From Paramecium octaurelia (Eukaryota; Ciliophora; Oligohymenophorea; Peniculida; Parameciidae), in assembly GCA_905182995.1 (NCBI GenBank), contig CAJJDP010000099.1:315404-379403 (forward strand): 64,000 nt of DNA. Direction: 5' to 3'. Below are positions 45,821 through 57,847 of the stretch, in pieces (positions within the stretch are counted from its first letter, which is position 1; each line of letters begins with the position of its first letter). The notes under the pieces are model-generated. The model worked only from the letters and a program-made list of their open reading frames with translations. It searched no databases and had not been told where the DNA came from. Made by a program: the position numbers and the translations under genes.

Positions 45821-47675
45821 TCATTTTTGAATAATAAGTAATTCAGTGTCCCCTTTATTTTGTTTCTCCTTTTTATTTTTTTTCAACTTTTTCTCAATAA
45901 AATAAGCCTTCTTGTCTTTCAAAGCGTCTCTGCCTCTATAAATAAGACGATCAGAGAATGTCTCAGTAAACATAAATTCCTTTAACCCCAGAAAATTCAT
46001 AAATCTATCATACAAATCAAAGTAATTAATGAAACACAAAAAGAGAAGTAGAGCAGGCATTAATTAAATGACATTAACTCCAAAAATTGGCACAAATTCC
46101 ATCTTAAATTATATCATATAACAATTACTTCTCCCATTGCAAATTTAAAGGCAGGTTCACAATTCATTCTTTATTTGATTCTCAGCATATTCAGAAAATT
46201 CTAACATAATGGTGCTGCTACTCTGCTAAAGTTTATTGTAGCAAACAGCAAACTTGGAGCATCAGTTTGATGATCATCATATAATCCATAACATCCTGCT
46301 ATCTTAATTCTAAACATTCCATAATAAACACAAAATGCGATATAAAACAAAGGAACAAAACAAAATATCTGTAAGGTCAACACCCCAGATTACAAAGAAA
46401 TAGGCATTCCAAAAATTGAAAAAGGAGTGTTCAGAAACAATGTGGTTTCTGAGACTATTACTAACAACGACAAGATGCTCAAAGCCAAAGAGAAAAATAT
46501 TTTGAATTGGGGCTTATAATGGCACAACCAATACCATTCCAAGGTATCTTGAGTTTGAGAACAAGATCCTTCTCTTTTATTAGTTTTCACATCATAATGA
46601 ATTTTTTTATCTGGATTTTCAATTGAATTGATTACATTTTCCAACGCATAAGCCTTCTTACAATTCTCCTTCCATGCTGCTCTCAATCTTCTAAATGTTC
46701 TGGCCTTTTATCTAATATCTCTGTAGATTTCAACTACCTCCTCATCCGTTGCTTCTGGTTGTTCTTTAAAGAACATTCTTTATAAATAGGAAATTCCAGG
46801 TGCCTTAGATTTGGCATCCTCCTCCTTCAACTCTTTAAACATGGTTTTAGGAATCACATCAATAGACATCTATAAATATATCTTTGATGATTTTTATTCA
46901 AATTTTTCCTGATTTCTAATCCCCACTACACGTTTAGCTTTTTCTTGCAAATAATGCTAGGCATCATCTTTTTCCTCTGTAATTTTGGCTGTTTTAAAAT
47001 ACAAATATTTCATTTGAACATCCAGAGTAGAAGTTCTCATATGTGCTCTTGGAACCGCAATAAGAGAATATCTAAAATGTTAATAGATTTTCATTACCCC
47101 AACAAAACTATAATAAGAGCAACACCAAAAGAATTAGCCATACTTTTAAGTAGCTTGGCTAACCCATAGTCTGATGCTTAACCTGTCATAACAAGTATCA
47201 CCACAAAAGCAATACCTGCTATTCCAATGACGAGATAAAATTTGCCGTTATTGATCAATGATCTGACAAACTTCTAGGCTTGATTAAGATCTATTGCTTC
47301 TTCGTATTCCTACATGATCGGAATGATTGTCCAACAGAGTATGAAATTTGCCCAATACAACAATTAATATAGCTAATTAAGATTATAAATTACATTTGCT
47401 ATTGTTTCATATTCTCTTGAATGCATTTCCTAACCATCTTGATTACTAAATTGCTCTTGATCTCTAAATGTTATGTAAATATCCAATGGTAACAAAATCA
47501 GCAAAATGAAATTTGTCAACCATGAGATTAAACATGTTACTTTTACAATAAAGCTTACATCTTTGCAGCAAATGTTGTTAATTAATTTGGCACAATAGAT
47601 AGTAACTAGAACGATTTCAAGTATTGTTAAAATGTACATATTAATATTAATTATTCTAAATTTCACAAAAATCAT
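45821..47675 (-). CDS. LMBR1 domain-containing membrane protein (LMBRD2-like)
   Basis: 600 residues with two 26-nt introns. About nine hydrophobic helices. The LMBR1 family layout is clear: an N-terminal helix pair, LLYWANFILCWTIIPIMQEYE, a soluble coiled region (VQMKYLYFKTAKITEEKDDA to AYALENVIN), and a second helix bundle. The C-terminal segment has FSRVAAPLCQNFLNM and MEFVPIFGVNVIQLMPALL. LMBRD2 proteins are multi-pass proteins linked to receptor signalling in animals; the role in ciliates is unknown. The second intron contains a TGA that would truncate the protein if retained. A lysine-rich tail ends the protein. Confidence 0.85.
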
Positions 47676-47908
47676 CTCTTTTTTCTATCATGAATATGTA
47701 TTTGTGTATTTCTGATAATTTAAATCAAATTTTATTAATTTTTCTAAAATTAGATCATCATTATTAAATAAATCTGATACTCAACTAACTTAATCAATTC
47801 ATCAAGCATTACAAATTGATGTTTGCAGAAATCAACTTATTTTTACTCTTCACAATATAAAAAACCAGAAATATTAATTAAATATAAATATTAATAATAA
47901 TTATTATA

Positions 47909-48466
47909 ATGTTCGAATAGCAATTTACAAGACACAGTAGAATCTCAGAGAATCTCAAAAAGATCCATGTGTAACAAAAGTATACATTTGACACACTGTA
48001 CGATGATATTGGCGTTGGATTCATAAATTAATCATTCATTTTTAAGTTATTTTAAAAGAGATTGAAAATTAAGAGCGCGCTGTTTTTGACAATCGTGTTT
48101 TTATTGTTTTTGGCAGCATACTCCATGGTCACCTCATACCTCAGTCATATTATGCTAATTGGATATGCAATTTTATAAACAAATTATGAAATTCAAAGGT
48201 AAAAGGATTCCAAAAAGCAGCTACTAATATTTTGGCTCATATTTTCAACTGATATTTTAATTGAGAATTATTTTGCAAAGGACAAGTTTACATTAATTAG
48301 ATACACCAAATTTATAATTGTACATGCTTGTTTCATGTATAGATTGTATATCCTATCCTTCATTTTATAATTTGTAAATACTTACATTAAATATTAGTAT
48401 AATTTATTGACAATAGGAAAGAGTTTTACAGGTCCCTAAACTTCTAAAAAGTCCTATTTTCAATGA
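47909..48466 (+). CDS. REEP/TB2-DP1-HVA22-like membrane protein (divergent)
   Basis: 185 residues, no intron. Three or four hydrophobic segments: ALFLTIVFLLFLAAYSMV, SHIMLIGYAILQTNYEIQ, KKQLLIFWLIFSTDILIENY and KFIIVHACFMYRL. The order IGYAxxxxxYxxxxxxD...KxxLIFWLIFS fits the TB2/DP1/HVA22 domain of REEP proteins, which shape tubular ER. The match is by spacing rather than by strong identity, so another small ER protein is possible. No other domain. It is preceded by a 233-nt spacer shared with the divergent LMBRD2-like gene. Confidence 0.5.
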
Positions 48467-48750
48467 TTTTTAGTCTTATTAATTTGTGTTCATAAATTAT
48501 AAAAGTCATCTATTCAAAAATTTATATATATTATTTTTTTGAAAAATATTAATAAAATTTATTAATTTATCATTTGAAATAGAATATAAGTTTTGTGAGA
48601 TATTTTTTGTTGTTTTTTCTTTCTGGAATCAAATGATACTTTTTTTGTAAAATATTATGAACTTAAGGCAATATAACATCTTTTCTTAAGCAGAATTCCT
48701 ATATTTAAGATCAAGTAATGAAAAATATTCAAAATAATTAAATATCACAA

Positions 48751-49440
48751 ATGTGTAATAATGATGATTTCAGCAGCTTTAGAGAAGAGGAAATATATGA
48801 TTCTAGTTAACATTATCCATTATTATTCTTGTTTTAATAGTAGACACGTGCATAACTAATTGATGAAAGGATTGTACACAATCTGGAGAAATAAATATCA
48901 AGTGAACTCTCCAATTCTCATATTTTAACAGAAAAATACAATTATTTATCATAAAGTAGAGCCTAAATATATCAAATATTACATGATTAAGGTGAGGAGG
49001 AACATCTTTATTTCTAAGAACAAAAGATAGAGAAATAAAAAAAAAAGCCTAAAGTATACTTTATTTCAATCTATTTTTAGTTGGTTGTTGAAACAATGAT
49101 TCCTGGAGAAAGTAAAAATTTATCGAAATGTTATGCAAGATACCTATAACAGTTTATAAATGAAGTTTGTGAAAGCACAGAAAACCCTGAATTGAAATAA
49201 TTGAGACAGGATTAAGATATTTAAAATTTTTTATCAACGAAGCCAGAAAAAATAACAAATTTTGATTTATCCAAATTCATTGAGAGTCTAAAAGGGAGCA
49301 TATTTGCTAAGGAATTTTTTGGAAATTGTTTGTGGAAATATGGCGTTGTCAAAGAATCTAAGACTAATGTCACGGTGCTTTACAGACACAACATTGAATA
49401 ATATTCTAAAGTCATCAAAACCAAAAAGATAAAGTAATGA
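48751..49440 (+). CDS. Protein of unknown function
   Basis: 220 residues with one 27-nt intron (GTATACTTTA...TTTTAG) placed after a lysine run. The N-terminal half is Gln/Ser-rich and helical. The C-terminal half is more ordered (LSKCYARYLQQFINEVCEST, KFIESLKGSIFAKEFFGNCL). Family not recognised. Removing the intron keeps one continuous frame to TGA 49438-49440. Confidence 0.65.
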
Positions 49441-50089
49441 AGATTATAAAAAATAAAAAAAAAGTAATTCCTTAATCCTAAATATTCTATTCTATTTTGG
49501 GAAATGAAAACCAAAAATCTTCATTTTAGATCTTCTCTACAATATTCGAATCTATTTTTAACCATTTTTATTTTGTTATTAGTTGAAAGTGTTCCTAATT
49601 TCTGTTTAAATAATTAAGATGTGTAAATTTTAATTATATAATTATTATTTATAATTTAAATTATTGTTTATTTTCATTTCGTTTTTAAAGCGGGAAGTAT
49701 GACTATATAATTTAATTTATTTTTGTAAGTCTTTTAATGTCTGATATTCATACTTATGATACTAACTCACCAGTTATTCATACTTATGATACTAACTCAC
49801 ACACATTAATACATGGAATAGATACCATAATGTTAATTAATACTTTTTATTATTGAAATTATTATTTTAAATATTTAATTTATTAGTTTCACGCACTGGA
49901 ACAACTCCATTCTGTAATCACTGAGTTAAGGTGTAATGGCAAACAAGAAAATATTTGATTATGATTGTTTAATGAGATTTATAGTATTATTTTTGTAAAG
50001 TAACTAAAAATGATGTTATATAAGTTATTACATAATAGGGGTCATTCAGCTTAATTTTTAACATATAATAAATTAAATAAATAAGTTTA
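49441..50089. other. Intergenic with a 30-bp tandem duplication
   Basis: AT-rich spacer between two plus-strand genes. Apart from the duplication at 49745-49800 nothing is recognisable. Confidence 0.5.
49745..49800. repeat. Two-copy tandem repeat, 30-bp period
   Basis: The 26-nt string tattcatacttatgatacta followed by actcac occurs exactly twice, at 49745-49770 and 49775-49800. Confidence 0.9.
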
Positions 50090-51543
50090 ATGAATATCAT
50101 TATATATGCATGCATAATTGGCTATGCGATTAGCGAGGTATGGTTTCAAGTAAGTTGCTTTTAGACTGATTTAGATTAAGCTTACAATTATTTGGTTAAA
50201 AATTAAGATCAATTAATTCTCGGTTAATGGACGGCAAGCTCGGATTACTTAGTTTACATAAATATAGTTTATGATAATCAAAATCTGATAATGTAAGTCT
50301 ATCCGAAAAGACACAATCTTTTGCATGAAAAGCACTATTTCAGACTCAGTTATTCCCTCTTCAACAGTTCATATCATTATGATACAGTCAAAAGGTATCC
50401 AAATATAAAATACTTAGATATATGACTTGGCAGGACATAGATGTTGTAGTTGAATTAGAAAACAGTCAGAAGCATCCCCTAACTATATGCAAGGCAATTC
50501 TATAATTGGAGGAATCCACTTAAACGATCATTCTCCATAGTTAATTTGATGAGCAATGCAACGTAACTGAAGAGAGAATCCGCCTATTCATATTCAGTAA
50601 TTCGGTTTACGAAATCCAAGTCTTATCATATACTATCCTAATTATATTCATATCCCTAGTGCAAATAACTAGTGCTCATTTATATTTAAAGTCAGATCCA
50701 GCAGAAAACTAGGGAGCATCAATGACTATATCAATAATCTTGACACAAGATATCTTCATTTGTATTTTCAGTTCATTGCTATTTGATATGCCAAGATTGT
50801 ATTATTTCTTACCTTGTTTACTTTGTTAATTGACAGCAATTTATTACGATCTCAAATTGAAAGCCAAACTCTCTGTAATTATATTATCATTATTTAGAAC
50901 ATGGAGAGAAACAAGAAAACTCTAATACTTTTGTAACTTTTAGAAGTATCATCCGTCACTTATTTATTTTTAAGAATTAGACATTCAACTGAATTAACAC
51001 TCTTGAATATATTTTTAATTCCCCAAATTCTAATCACATGTTTTTCAGGAGAGAGACAGAGGTTCAATAAATACTATATTGGATCAATATTCCCAAGAGC
51101 TTTGCTGTCCATATACGCAAGGGGATGCTCTTAAAATATTTTATAACTTATGCAAAGAGTTCATGTAGTTTATGTCATAGTGCTTATACTAATGATATAG
51201 CTCTTGGTGTATTATTGCTAAAATCAATTTGGATGGTTTATACTAAGAAGGAATGTACACAACTACTTCATCAAGTAAACAGATGAACATCAATAATCAG
51301 ATTGTGCCATCTGTTTAATCAAACTATCATAAACTCCTGAGAATACGTTGAGTAAAGGGGAACCATATGTGTTACAAACCATTAATTAAGCATCTCGAGA
51401 TCATTTGTTGATGAACACTCCTTGTGTAATATTATAGATGATTATATTAGAATCATTAATTTCACCCTTCTTGTTTGAGTTAGTGGATGTTAATCAATCT
51501 TTCTTGCCCATTATGCAAGAGTTCTCTGCCTTAAGTGTTTTGA
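50090..51543 (+). CDS. Membrane RING E3 ubiquitin ligase, Tul1/FLY-like
   Basis: 458 residues with three introns (23, 29 and 25 nt). A signal peptide-like N-terminus (MNIIIYACIIGYAIS) leads into a luminal domain of ~190 residues with several Cys and Tyr. It is followed by about six or seven membrane helices (for example SYTILIIFISLVQITSAHLY, MTISIILTQDIFICIFSSLL, VVYVIVLILMIQLLVYYC). The C-terminal RING reads DCAICLIKLSQ ... TPCNHQFHPSCLSQWM ... LSCPLCKSSLP, with the Cys/His ligands intact. The last intron falls inside the RING, directly after TPC. The arrangement luminal domain, helices and C-terminal RING is that of yeast Tul1 and plant FLYING SAUCER proteins of the Golgi/endosome. It is shorter than yeast Tul1. 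Confidence 0.82.
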
Positions 51544-51684
51544 TGATCATGAATATAGTTTTGTATAATATTTGTAATGATTATATTAAATGAGAATTTG
51601 TACATGAATTTAAAGAAATAGTAAATAATTAAATTAATTTAAGGTATATAAGGATCAAAATCTATTGAATACGATGTAATATTT

Positions 51685-52168
51685 TCATTCAACTTGATCT
51701 TCAGATGAATCTGATATCATATCGAAGAATGATTCTTGTTTTGTGTTTTTGTTCTTTTATTTTTAAATCATCTGTTGTTTGGCCTTCATTTATTATATTT
51801 ACTTTCTGGCAGTTTGATTGAGATGAACAAAATCATTATCTGACATCTTCTTCACCTTATATAATCTATCGACCATCCCTTTGAATTCATCTCTGTTTAA
51901 CACTCTTTGTTTCTTTATTGTTGGATATAGCATCACTTATCCATCCAATCCCTTCTTTTCACATAAGCCAAGCATTTGCAGTTTCTTTTTTAGAAAATCT
52001 TCTTCAGTTTATGATTGCCACTAAATACTGAACATTCATTACATCATCCATCTTATCATAGCATTTCTTAATTAATTCTTCATCCTTCTCAATCATATCT
52101 ATGACATCAGCCTTATAATTCTCATTTTAAAAATGATTCCTAATTTCTCTTTACAATAATTTATCCAT
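51685..52168 (-). CDS. Small coiled-coil protein, unknown
   Basis: 153 residues with one 22-nt intron (GTAATGAATG...TATTTAG). Mostly helical and charged: ADVIDMIEKDEELIKKCYDK at the N-terminus, EFKGMVDRLYKVKKM in the middle, and a Gln/Lys coil (QIQQMKAKQQMIQKQKN). Ends in an acidic, casein-kinase-like motif (DMISDSSEDQVE). Family unknown. Its start codon lies only 24 nt from the stop of the upstream B-box gene on the same strand. Confidence 0.65.
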
Positions 52169-52192
52169 AATAATAAAATATTTTATTAATAT

Positions 52193-53346
52193 TCAAAACC
52201 TATGATAAGGTGGTATAAAATGTGTTTAAGGGAAATATTGTGGATGAATAGGCAATGGTGGATGTCCTGGATGCAAAGGCAGAGATTGATGAAAATGTTA
52301 AGGACTTCTGTGAGCTTTCACTGGAGTAGGTGCCTTTGGATATTAAGGCTAATTTGTTTCAAATTGTGTTTTCTTCTCTGGAATTGTGACTCTCAAAGGT
52401 TCCTTTATTCTACTTCCTTAAAGTGACTTTATTTTTGTGCTTTCAGTGACATTCGTAGTTGGTAACTGATGTATCCCGATAAAATCAGGAATAGAAGTAT
52501 GCTAAACTCGTATAATGGATTGTAAAAACAAGCTTAATTCCGATCTATATTATTGTTATCAGATTATACGCTCTATGTTAATCGATTTGCACTTCACTAC
52601 TCACAGTTGGGAATGCATTGATATATTCTCCTATCTTCTTATAATAAACATGATTGTCCTCTTGGAATGTTGTTGTGAAATAAGGAATCAAGGCTGTGAG
52701 ACAATCACTTGATTAAAAGGTGACCAACATCTGCTTCATTGAACTCCATCTCTCTTCGATCATTTATAAGAGATTTCTAGCGTCTCGTTCCTAATTGTTC
52801 ACATTCTTTTTCTATTTATGTTCAACCTCGTTCTCAAGACCACTGAAGAATTATTCGACCACATCAGTTATACGTTTCTTTATTTCTCGAATTTTCTTTA
52901 TGGTTTTCTCAGCATGAACCTCAAATGTATTCACATGCTTCTTGATATCGTAATACGAGTTGGTGAATTTCTTCACTATAATAATCATTATCATCTCATT
53001 CTTACATTCATTGTTGACATGATCGCTTGCTTAATTCAATAACACCTCCAAAGATTCAAAAACTGGATAGGTGCCTTCATTCACATGCTCTTTAGAATGC
53101 AGATGAATGCATAATGGACACAAAGGTATAATACATTAAGGGGCCCTGCACATATTGGATATGTAATATCCTTTGTGATAGTAGCACTCCACCTGTTAAA
53201 TTTATAATCTCGATCATTACTTATGGGAGATTATTAGAATCAAAGAAAACACTTCTACCAATATTGTCATTCAACTTCTCTGGTTATTGATAAGTGCCTT
53301 AATTTTATTCATTGTACTCCTCCTCAACATTATCCACTATATTCAT
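52193..53346 (-). CDS. B-box zinc-finger coiled-coil protein (TRIM-like without RING)
   Basis: 365 residues with two 28-nt introns. After a ~45-residue acidic leader comes a B-box-like cluster, ECYYHKGYYISNMC followed by CIIPLCPLCIHLHSKEH, with Cys/His ligands spaced as in ciliate B-box proteins. A long coiled coil follows (KKHVNTFEVHAEKTIKKIRE to ERDARNLLQMIEERW), then a Pro/His-rich tail (PLHPGHPPLPIHPQYFPQ). The first intron must be removed to reach the zinc ligands; the second connects the coil to the proline-rich tail. TRIM-like scaffolding is inferred. No RING is visible, so no ligase activity is predicted. Confidence 0.75.
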
Positions 53347-54550
53347 TAAATTCGTTATTAAAATTAACGTATAAATACAAATTTTAAATCACATAAATGC
53401 TTTTACTATATACCTAAAATACATCATATTCCACGTCTATTCTAATTATATACCCACAAGATTTAGTCAATCAAGCAGGCTTTTATTATGCGTCAATTAA
53501 TTTAAGATATCTGCCGCGTAATTAGATTATAACCCAAATCGTATTTTTAAAATACGCATTAGTAAACTGAAAGTAGATTGGATCTAATGCTAATTTATCA
53601 GAATTCAAGATCTATAACAAATTTCATTATTAAAAATTAAGATATATTAACCTTATATAAATAAATATATTGCTGATTCCAAATATGTCTCAATCTTTAT
53701 TACATAACATTACAAATCTTACTTATTGAATTACAATTAATGAGAAAGGGATGGTAAGATAATTTGGAGACATAATTGGCTATCAGTTTATAGGATTATT
53801 TATATTCTGATTGTTTGGTTTATGTCATGAATTCATATCTTAAATCAATATAATATATTACTTTTTATTTAATAAATAAACCTTATGATTTAAAACTTTG
53901 ACCTCATTAAAATAATTTATTTATCAAGCATTTGAAATTTTGTTCACTTGAAGGTAAAATGTGTAATGGATATGATTCAAAAATTATTTACAGTGTAATA
54001 CAATACATCAATAATCAGAAGCAAAATGAAGGAATGATTGGAACAAAACAATGATATTAATGTTAGTTCTTTTACAATTTACTTATAAAGAGTATAATAC
54101 AAAATATTGAATACATATAAAGCAAAGATGCACTATAGAGCATTTAACAACTTTGATGGATTTAATCAAAAATATCAATCACTTGAATTAGAATTAACTG
54201 GGTCTATTTATTTGAACCTTAATATTTCAGGGATGGTTTTATTCACTTTAGAATATCATTTGTAGGAATGTATCAGTATGAATTTTTCTATATTGTACTG
54301 ATCATATAAATAACATGTATTAGATATCATAAAACTGCTCTATTGATAAAATGTTCAAATAGAATAAAGAACTTTTTTGAATGATATTGCTTTAGATAAC
54401 TTATTAGGATTCTTACTTTCTCTATAATTTTGAAGATAATTAATATTTAAATCTTTATACTAATACCTATTGAGATGGATACTTTTTGGTATAAAAATTA
54501 ATATCTTGATTTCATTATTTAATTATTAAAATAATTATTTTTGTTAGATA
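53347..54550. other. Intergenic, 1.2 kb, no convincing gene
   Basis: The longest gene-free stretch of the window. A 57-codon plus-strand frame at 54128-54301 has plausible composition but no support. It contains the promoters of the divergent B-box gene and the following plus-strand gene. Confidence 0.45.
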
Positions 54551-55396
54551 ATGTCACACTAAGGTGATTAAAATGATGATTCTGTGGGCAATTTTAGTAA
54601 TTTGTATTCAATTGATCGCTATAATTTTGAGAATGAAAGTTCCAATTATCGACTTTCTTCTTTAAATAATATAAATGAAGAAGGTATTTTGAAATAAGAG
54701 AATGAAATTATAAAAAATACGCATTTTTCAAGCAATATAGTCATAATCAATAACAATATAGAGGGTCTTTTAGATGAATAAAAGATTACTGAGGAATCGA
54801 TAGAATGCAATGACAGTGATAATGAAAGAAATGAGGAAATAGAATGTTCAAATAATTTATGTAAACCTTCTAGAGAGGATAAATAAGAATCGTAAAAACA
54901 GCATTGGTAAACGACAGAAAAGTTAGCAAAAAAAATTTAATAAAGATAGACAAAGAAAGATATTCAAAGTTATTAATTAGGAACTGAAAGTCCTATTAAG
55001 AAACAAAACAAATAGCAAAATCAAGAAACTAGAAACCTACCTAAATATTTTGGTAGACACATTATAAAGAGAGTTAGAAGGAAATTAGAGGAGGAGTAAA
55101 ATAGTTATATTAAATCGGAAATGACTAACAAGTTAGATAGATTAGAAATGAAGCAGAGGTCAGAAGGTAAATAATAAAAAAAGACTATTGAATTCAATCT
55201 TAAGTTGTTAAGAGACATTTTAGATGAGTCCTATTTCAGAGAACAAGCAATCTAATATTTAACCAGTTTTGATTTTTTGGATGACTTGCTTCAATCAGAT
55301 AAATAGTAAGACATCAGGCCACAAATAAAGTACGTTAATAGAATGTATGAAGGGTGTTATGACAGAAAAAAGTTAGTAAGATGGAAAGATTCTTGA
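54551..55396 (+). CDS. Charged protein of unknown function
   Basis: 281 codons without introns. The N-terminal half is Asn/Ser/Glu-rich and probably disordered. A basic region follows (YFGRHIIKRVRRKLEEEQ), then a helical C-terminus (FNLKLLRDILDESYFREQAI, YLTSFDFLDDLLQSDKQQ). The basic-helical segment resembles nucleic-acid-binding or coil regions, but I do not recognise the family. About 40 Gln codons, mostly TAA/TAG, lie in the frame. Confidence 0.62.
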
Positions 55397-55669
55397 ATAT
55401 TCCATTAAAATTTAAGAAACAATAAATAATATATAATTCCGATTATTTTTGTATGGATTCTGAGAATTCTATCAATATAGATCTAAATTATAATTAACTT
55501 ACATTTGTCTCAAGAATCACCTTACAAAATTTATGAAACATCTTAAAGATATATAGAATTGATTCATATATATATATAATAAGTATGCAACTTTTAGTCT
55601 GAATGAATAAGATTATATTTCTTTATTGAGAATAACTACTAACAATTATTAATTAGAAATATTAACAAT

Positions 55670-57652
55670 TCATTATGTATTTAATAGAGTCTGATAATGC
55701 TCTATCTTTTCAGCCCAAGCCTTTTTATTTTCTGTGATTTGCTCAATGAACTCAGATAATTGTGGAAGTATTTGTGAAAGAGTATTATAATAAGGAAGAA
55801 CCTATTACTATTTTTTGTGTTTTTACCATAAAGTCAATAAATCCTATTTAGCTTTTTGCAACATTTGTTGTTCTTCTGTCACAAAGCATTGTTACTGGGA
55901 GTCCTAGCTCCTTCTCTCTGTCTCCTTGGAGCCAGAATTCCCCAAGAACTCTAAAGGTCCATTACTCATAGTTTTTCATGGGTTTGAAAGGATTACTAAT
56001 ATCTGCAGCATGTAATAATGTATCAAAACAAATTCCTTTATCTTTAGATCCAGGATCAAAATCATTCGAAGCCAATCTAGCCTTCAATTTATTATAATCT
56101 AATGAAATTTGAATGGGATACCTTTTCCATGCATGGCATTGTCAGTACTAAGAATCATGTTAATTGATTTTTCTCTAAAGTATTTAAAATCTTATAGTGT
56201 GAAATGAACCAACAAATCAGTTTCTCTAATGTATCTGAACAAGGTAGCTGCATGATGTTATTCAAGGGGAGACTTATCATTATATGTCATAGCCAAGTCA
56301 TGTCTAGTGTTGGATAGGAAGATGTTGTTTAAGCCTGGATGATCAACATCATGAGCTGCTGCAGACAACAAGAGAATAGAGTAATCTATTTTAGACAGTT
56401 TTCCTATTTCCTTGAAGTTACACTTTTAGATGAAGAAATAGACAGTATGAGTGACATCGAAGGCATGAATTACGTTATGGTACAAATTCTCTTTGTGATA
56501 ACTTTAAGCGAGTTTGTCTACACATTTCTTAAAAGATTCTGGAGATATTTTCAAGTTGCTGAACAATGACTCTTGTTGGAAGTAATAACACATTAAATGG
56601 GTCAGTATGGAACTATCATATTTTTAAAAGAGAGAAAAGTAATCATAATCTAGATTCAAGATGTTTTAATCGAAGTCCAGCTTCAATTATTCTGGCAGAT
56701 GAGATTCATCAGGGAACTAGATATCAGATGACATTGAACGCTTCAAATCTTGAGAAATCTGTTGTTGCTATTATTGTTGATTCAGCCATCCCAAAGCTTC
56801 ACTCTTTTTACCCTCAATTATGGGTTCATAGACAGTGTTGTTAGAAATGTGAGTGATGCCCCAATTCAACTATTTTATAATATCTGGGTCCTCAAATTGA
56901 TCAGCAAGATCCCTCATTATTTCAATTACTTTTTCGACTGGGGAACGGACTACGTATCTTGTACCTGCATTATTTATCTTTTTGACTTGATTGTACTGTT
57001 CGAAAATAATATCATAGAAATTTACTTTGCGAAAGACTAAAAATAGTCTTAAAAATCTGAAGATTCCTCTTAGAACTTTGCTTATCGTAGTAAATGCATC
57101 ACCTTCTAAATTGAGATCGAGAATGATCAAAACGATTGAAGCAATTATAATGAGAGCATCGAAGACTGACCACAAATCGGAAAAGTATGTCTAATGTATA
57201 TTAATATGGTATACTATGGGTCCAACATCGATACATCGGATTGATATTTCTAAAATAAATAGAATGAGAATGACTAATTCAATTATTTTAGTTATAAAGA
57301 GAGTCTTTTCTATGTCTGGATCTTCCTTAGCGTCGTTGGCTATACAAATTATGACTGAGTAAGTTACATGTAAATGAGAAGTTAATGAACACCAGTAACG
57401 TAAAGATGACAACCAGAATAATTACAACCCTATCAATCAGTGGAATTCCAAACAGCTTTTGCTCAATGGTTCTGCAATTATTATGTATAATTACTCTTCA
57501 ACAACTACACGATCAACCCCATCTATATTGTAAGAAGACCTACGATCTCCCAGAATGTTAGAAATTTCCTTTGAACCTCGTGGAACTACTTTAGCCCCCA
57601 TTTGACCTGCATTCCTTTTGGAATCCTCATTTAATTGCTATTCTTCTGCCAT
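55670..57652 (-). CDS. Voltage-sensor domain fused to class I cyclic-nucleotide phosphodiesterase
   Basis: About 619 residues (627 if a stopless 24-nt intron is retained). N-terminal four-helix voltage sensor: S1 LIDRVVIILVVIFTLLVF, S2 IELVILILFILEISIRCID with the F-x2-E signature, S3 DLWSVFDALIIIASIVLIIL with its Asp, and S4 SKVLRGIFRFLRLFLVFRKV with regularly spaced Arg/Lys. No S5-P-S6 pore follows. After a ~100-residue linker comes a complete PDEase_I domain: YHNVIHAFDV, AAAHDVDHPGLNN, the Asp in LLHAADISNP, EFWLQGDREKELGLPV and SQIGFIDFMVLP. All metal-binding His/Asp are present, so it should hydrolyse cAMP or cGMP. Introns: 23 nt (57472-57494), 28, 24 (ambiguous), 23 and 25 nt. Membrane potential may gate the enzyme; this is inference. 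Confidence 0.9.
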
Positions 57653-57847
57653 ATTAGTTTATTTTATTAATTAAATTTTCAGTCCTTGAATCTTTGCATG
57701 TAACTCAAAGAATTACTCATTACTCGCTGAGAGGAGAAAGAGAATTCAGGACAAAAACTAAACTCTTAGGTTTTCAGTTTTATTTTCATTTATAATAACA
57801 GAGCCTTCAACCTTAAAAATTCTATAATGTTTTAATAGATTATATTT

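Noticed and set aside
52204-52390. Plus-strand frame (KGNIVDEQAMVDVLDAKAEI) looking like a gene fragment
   Set aside because: It is antisense to the proline-rich tail of the minus-strand B-box gene, which has the better supported frame through a 28-nt intron.
54128-54301. 57-codon plus-strand frame in the 1.2-kb spacer
   Set aside because: Length expected by chance; no signal, domain or splice support.
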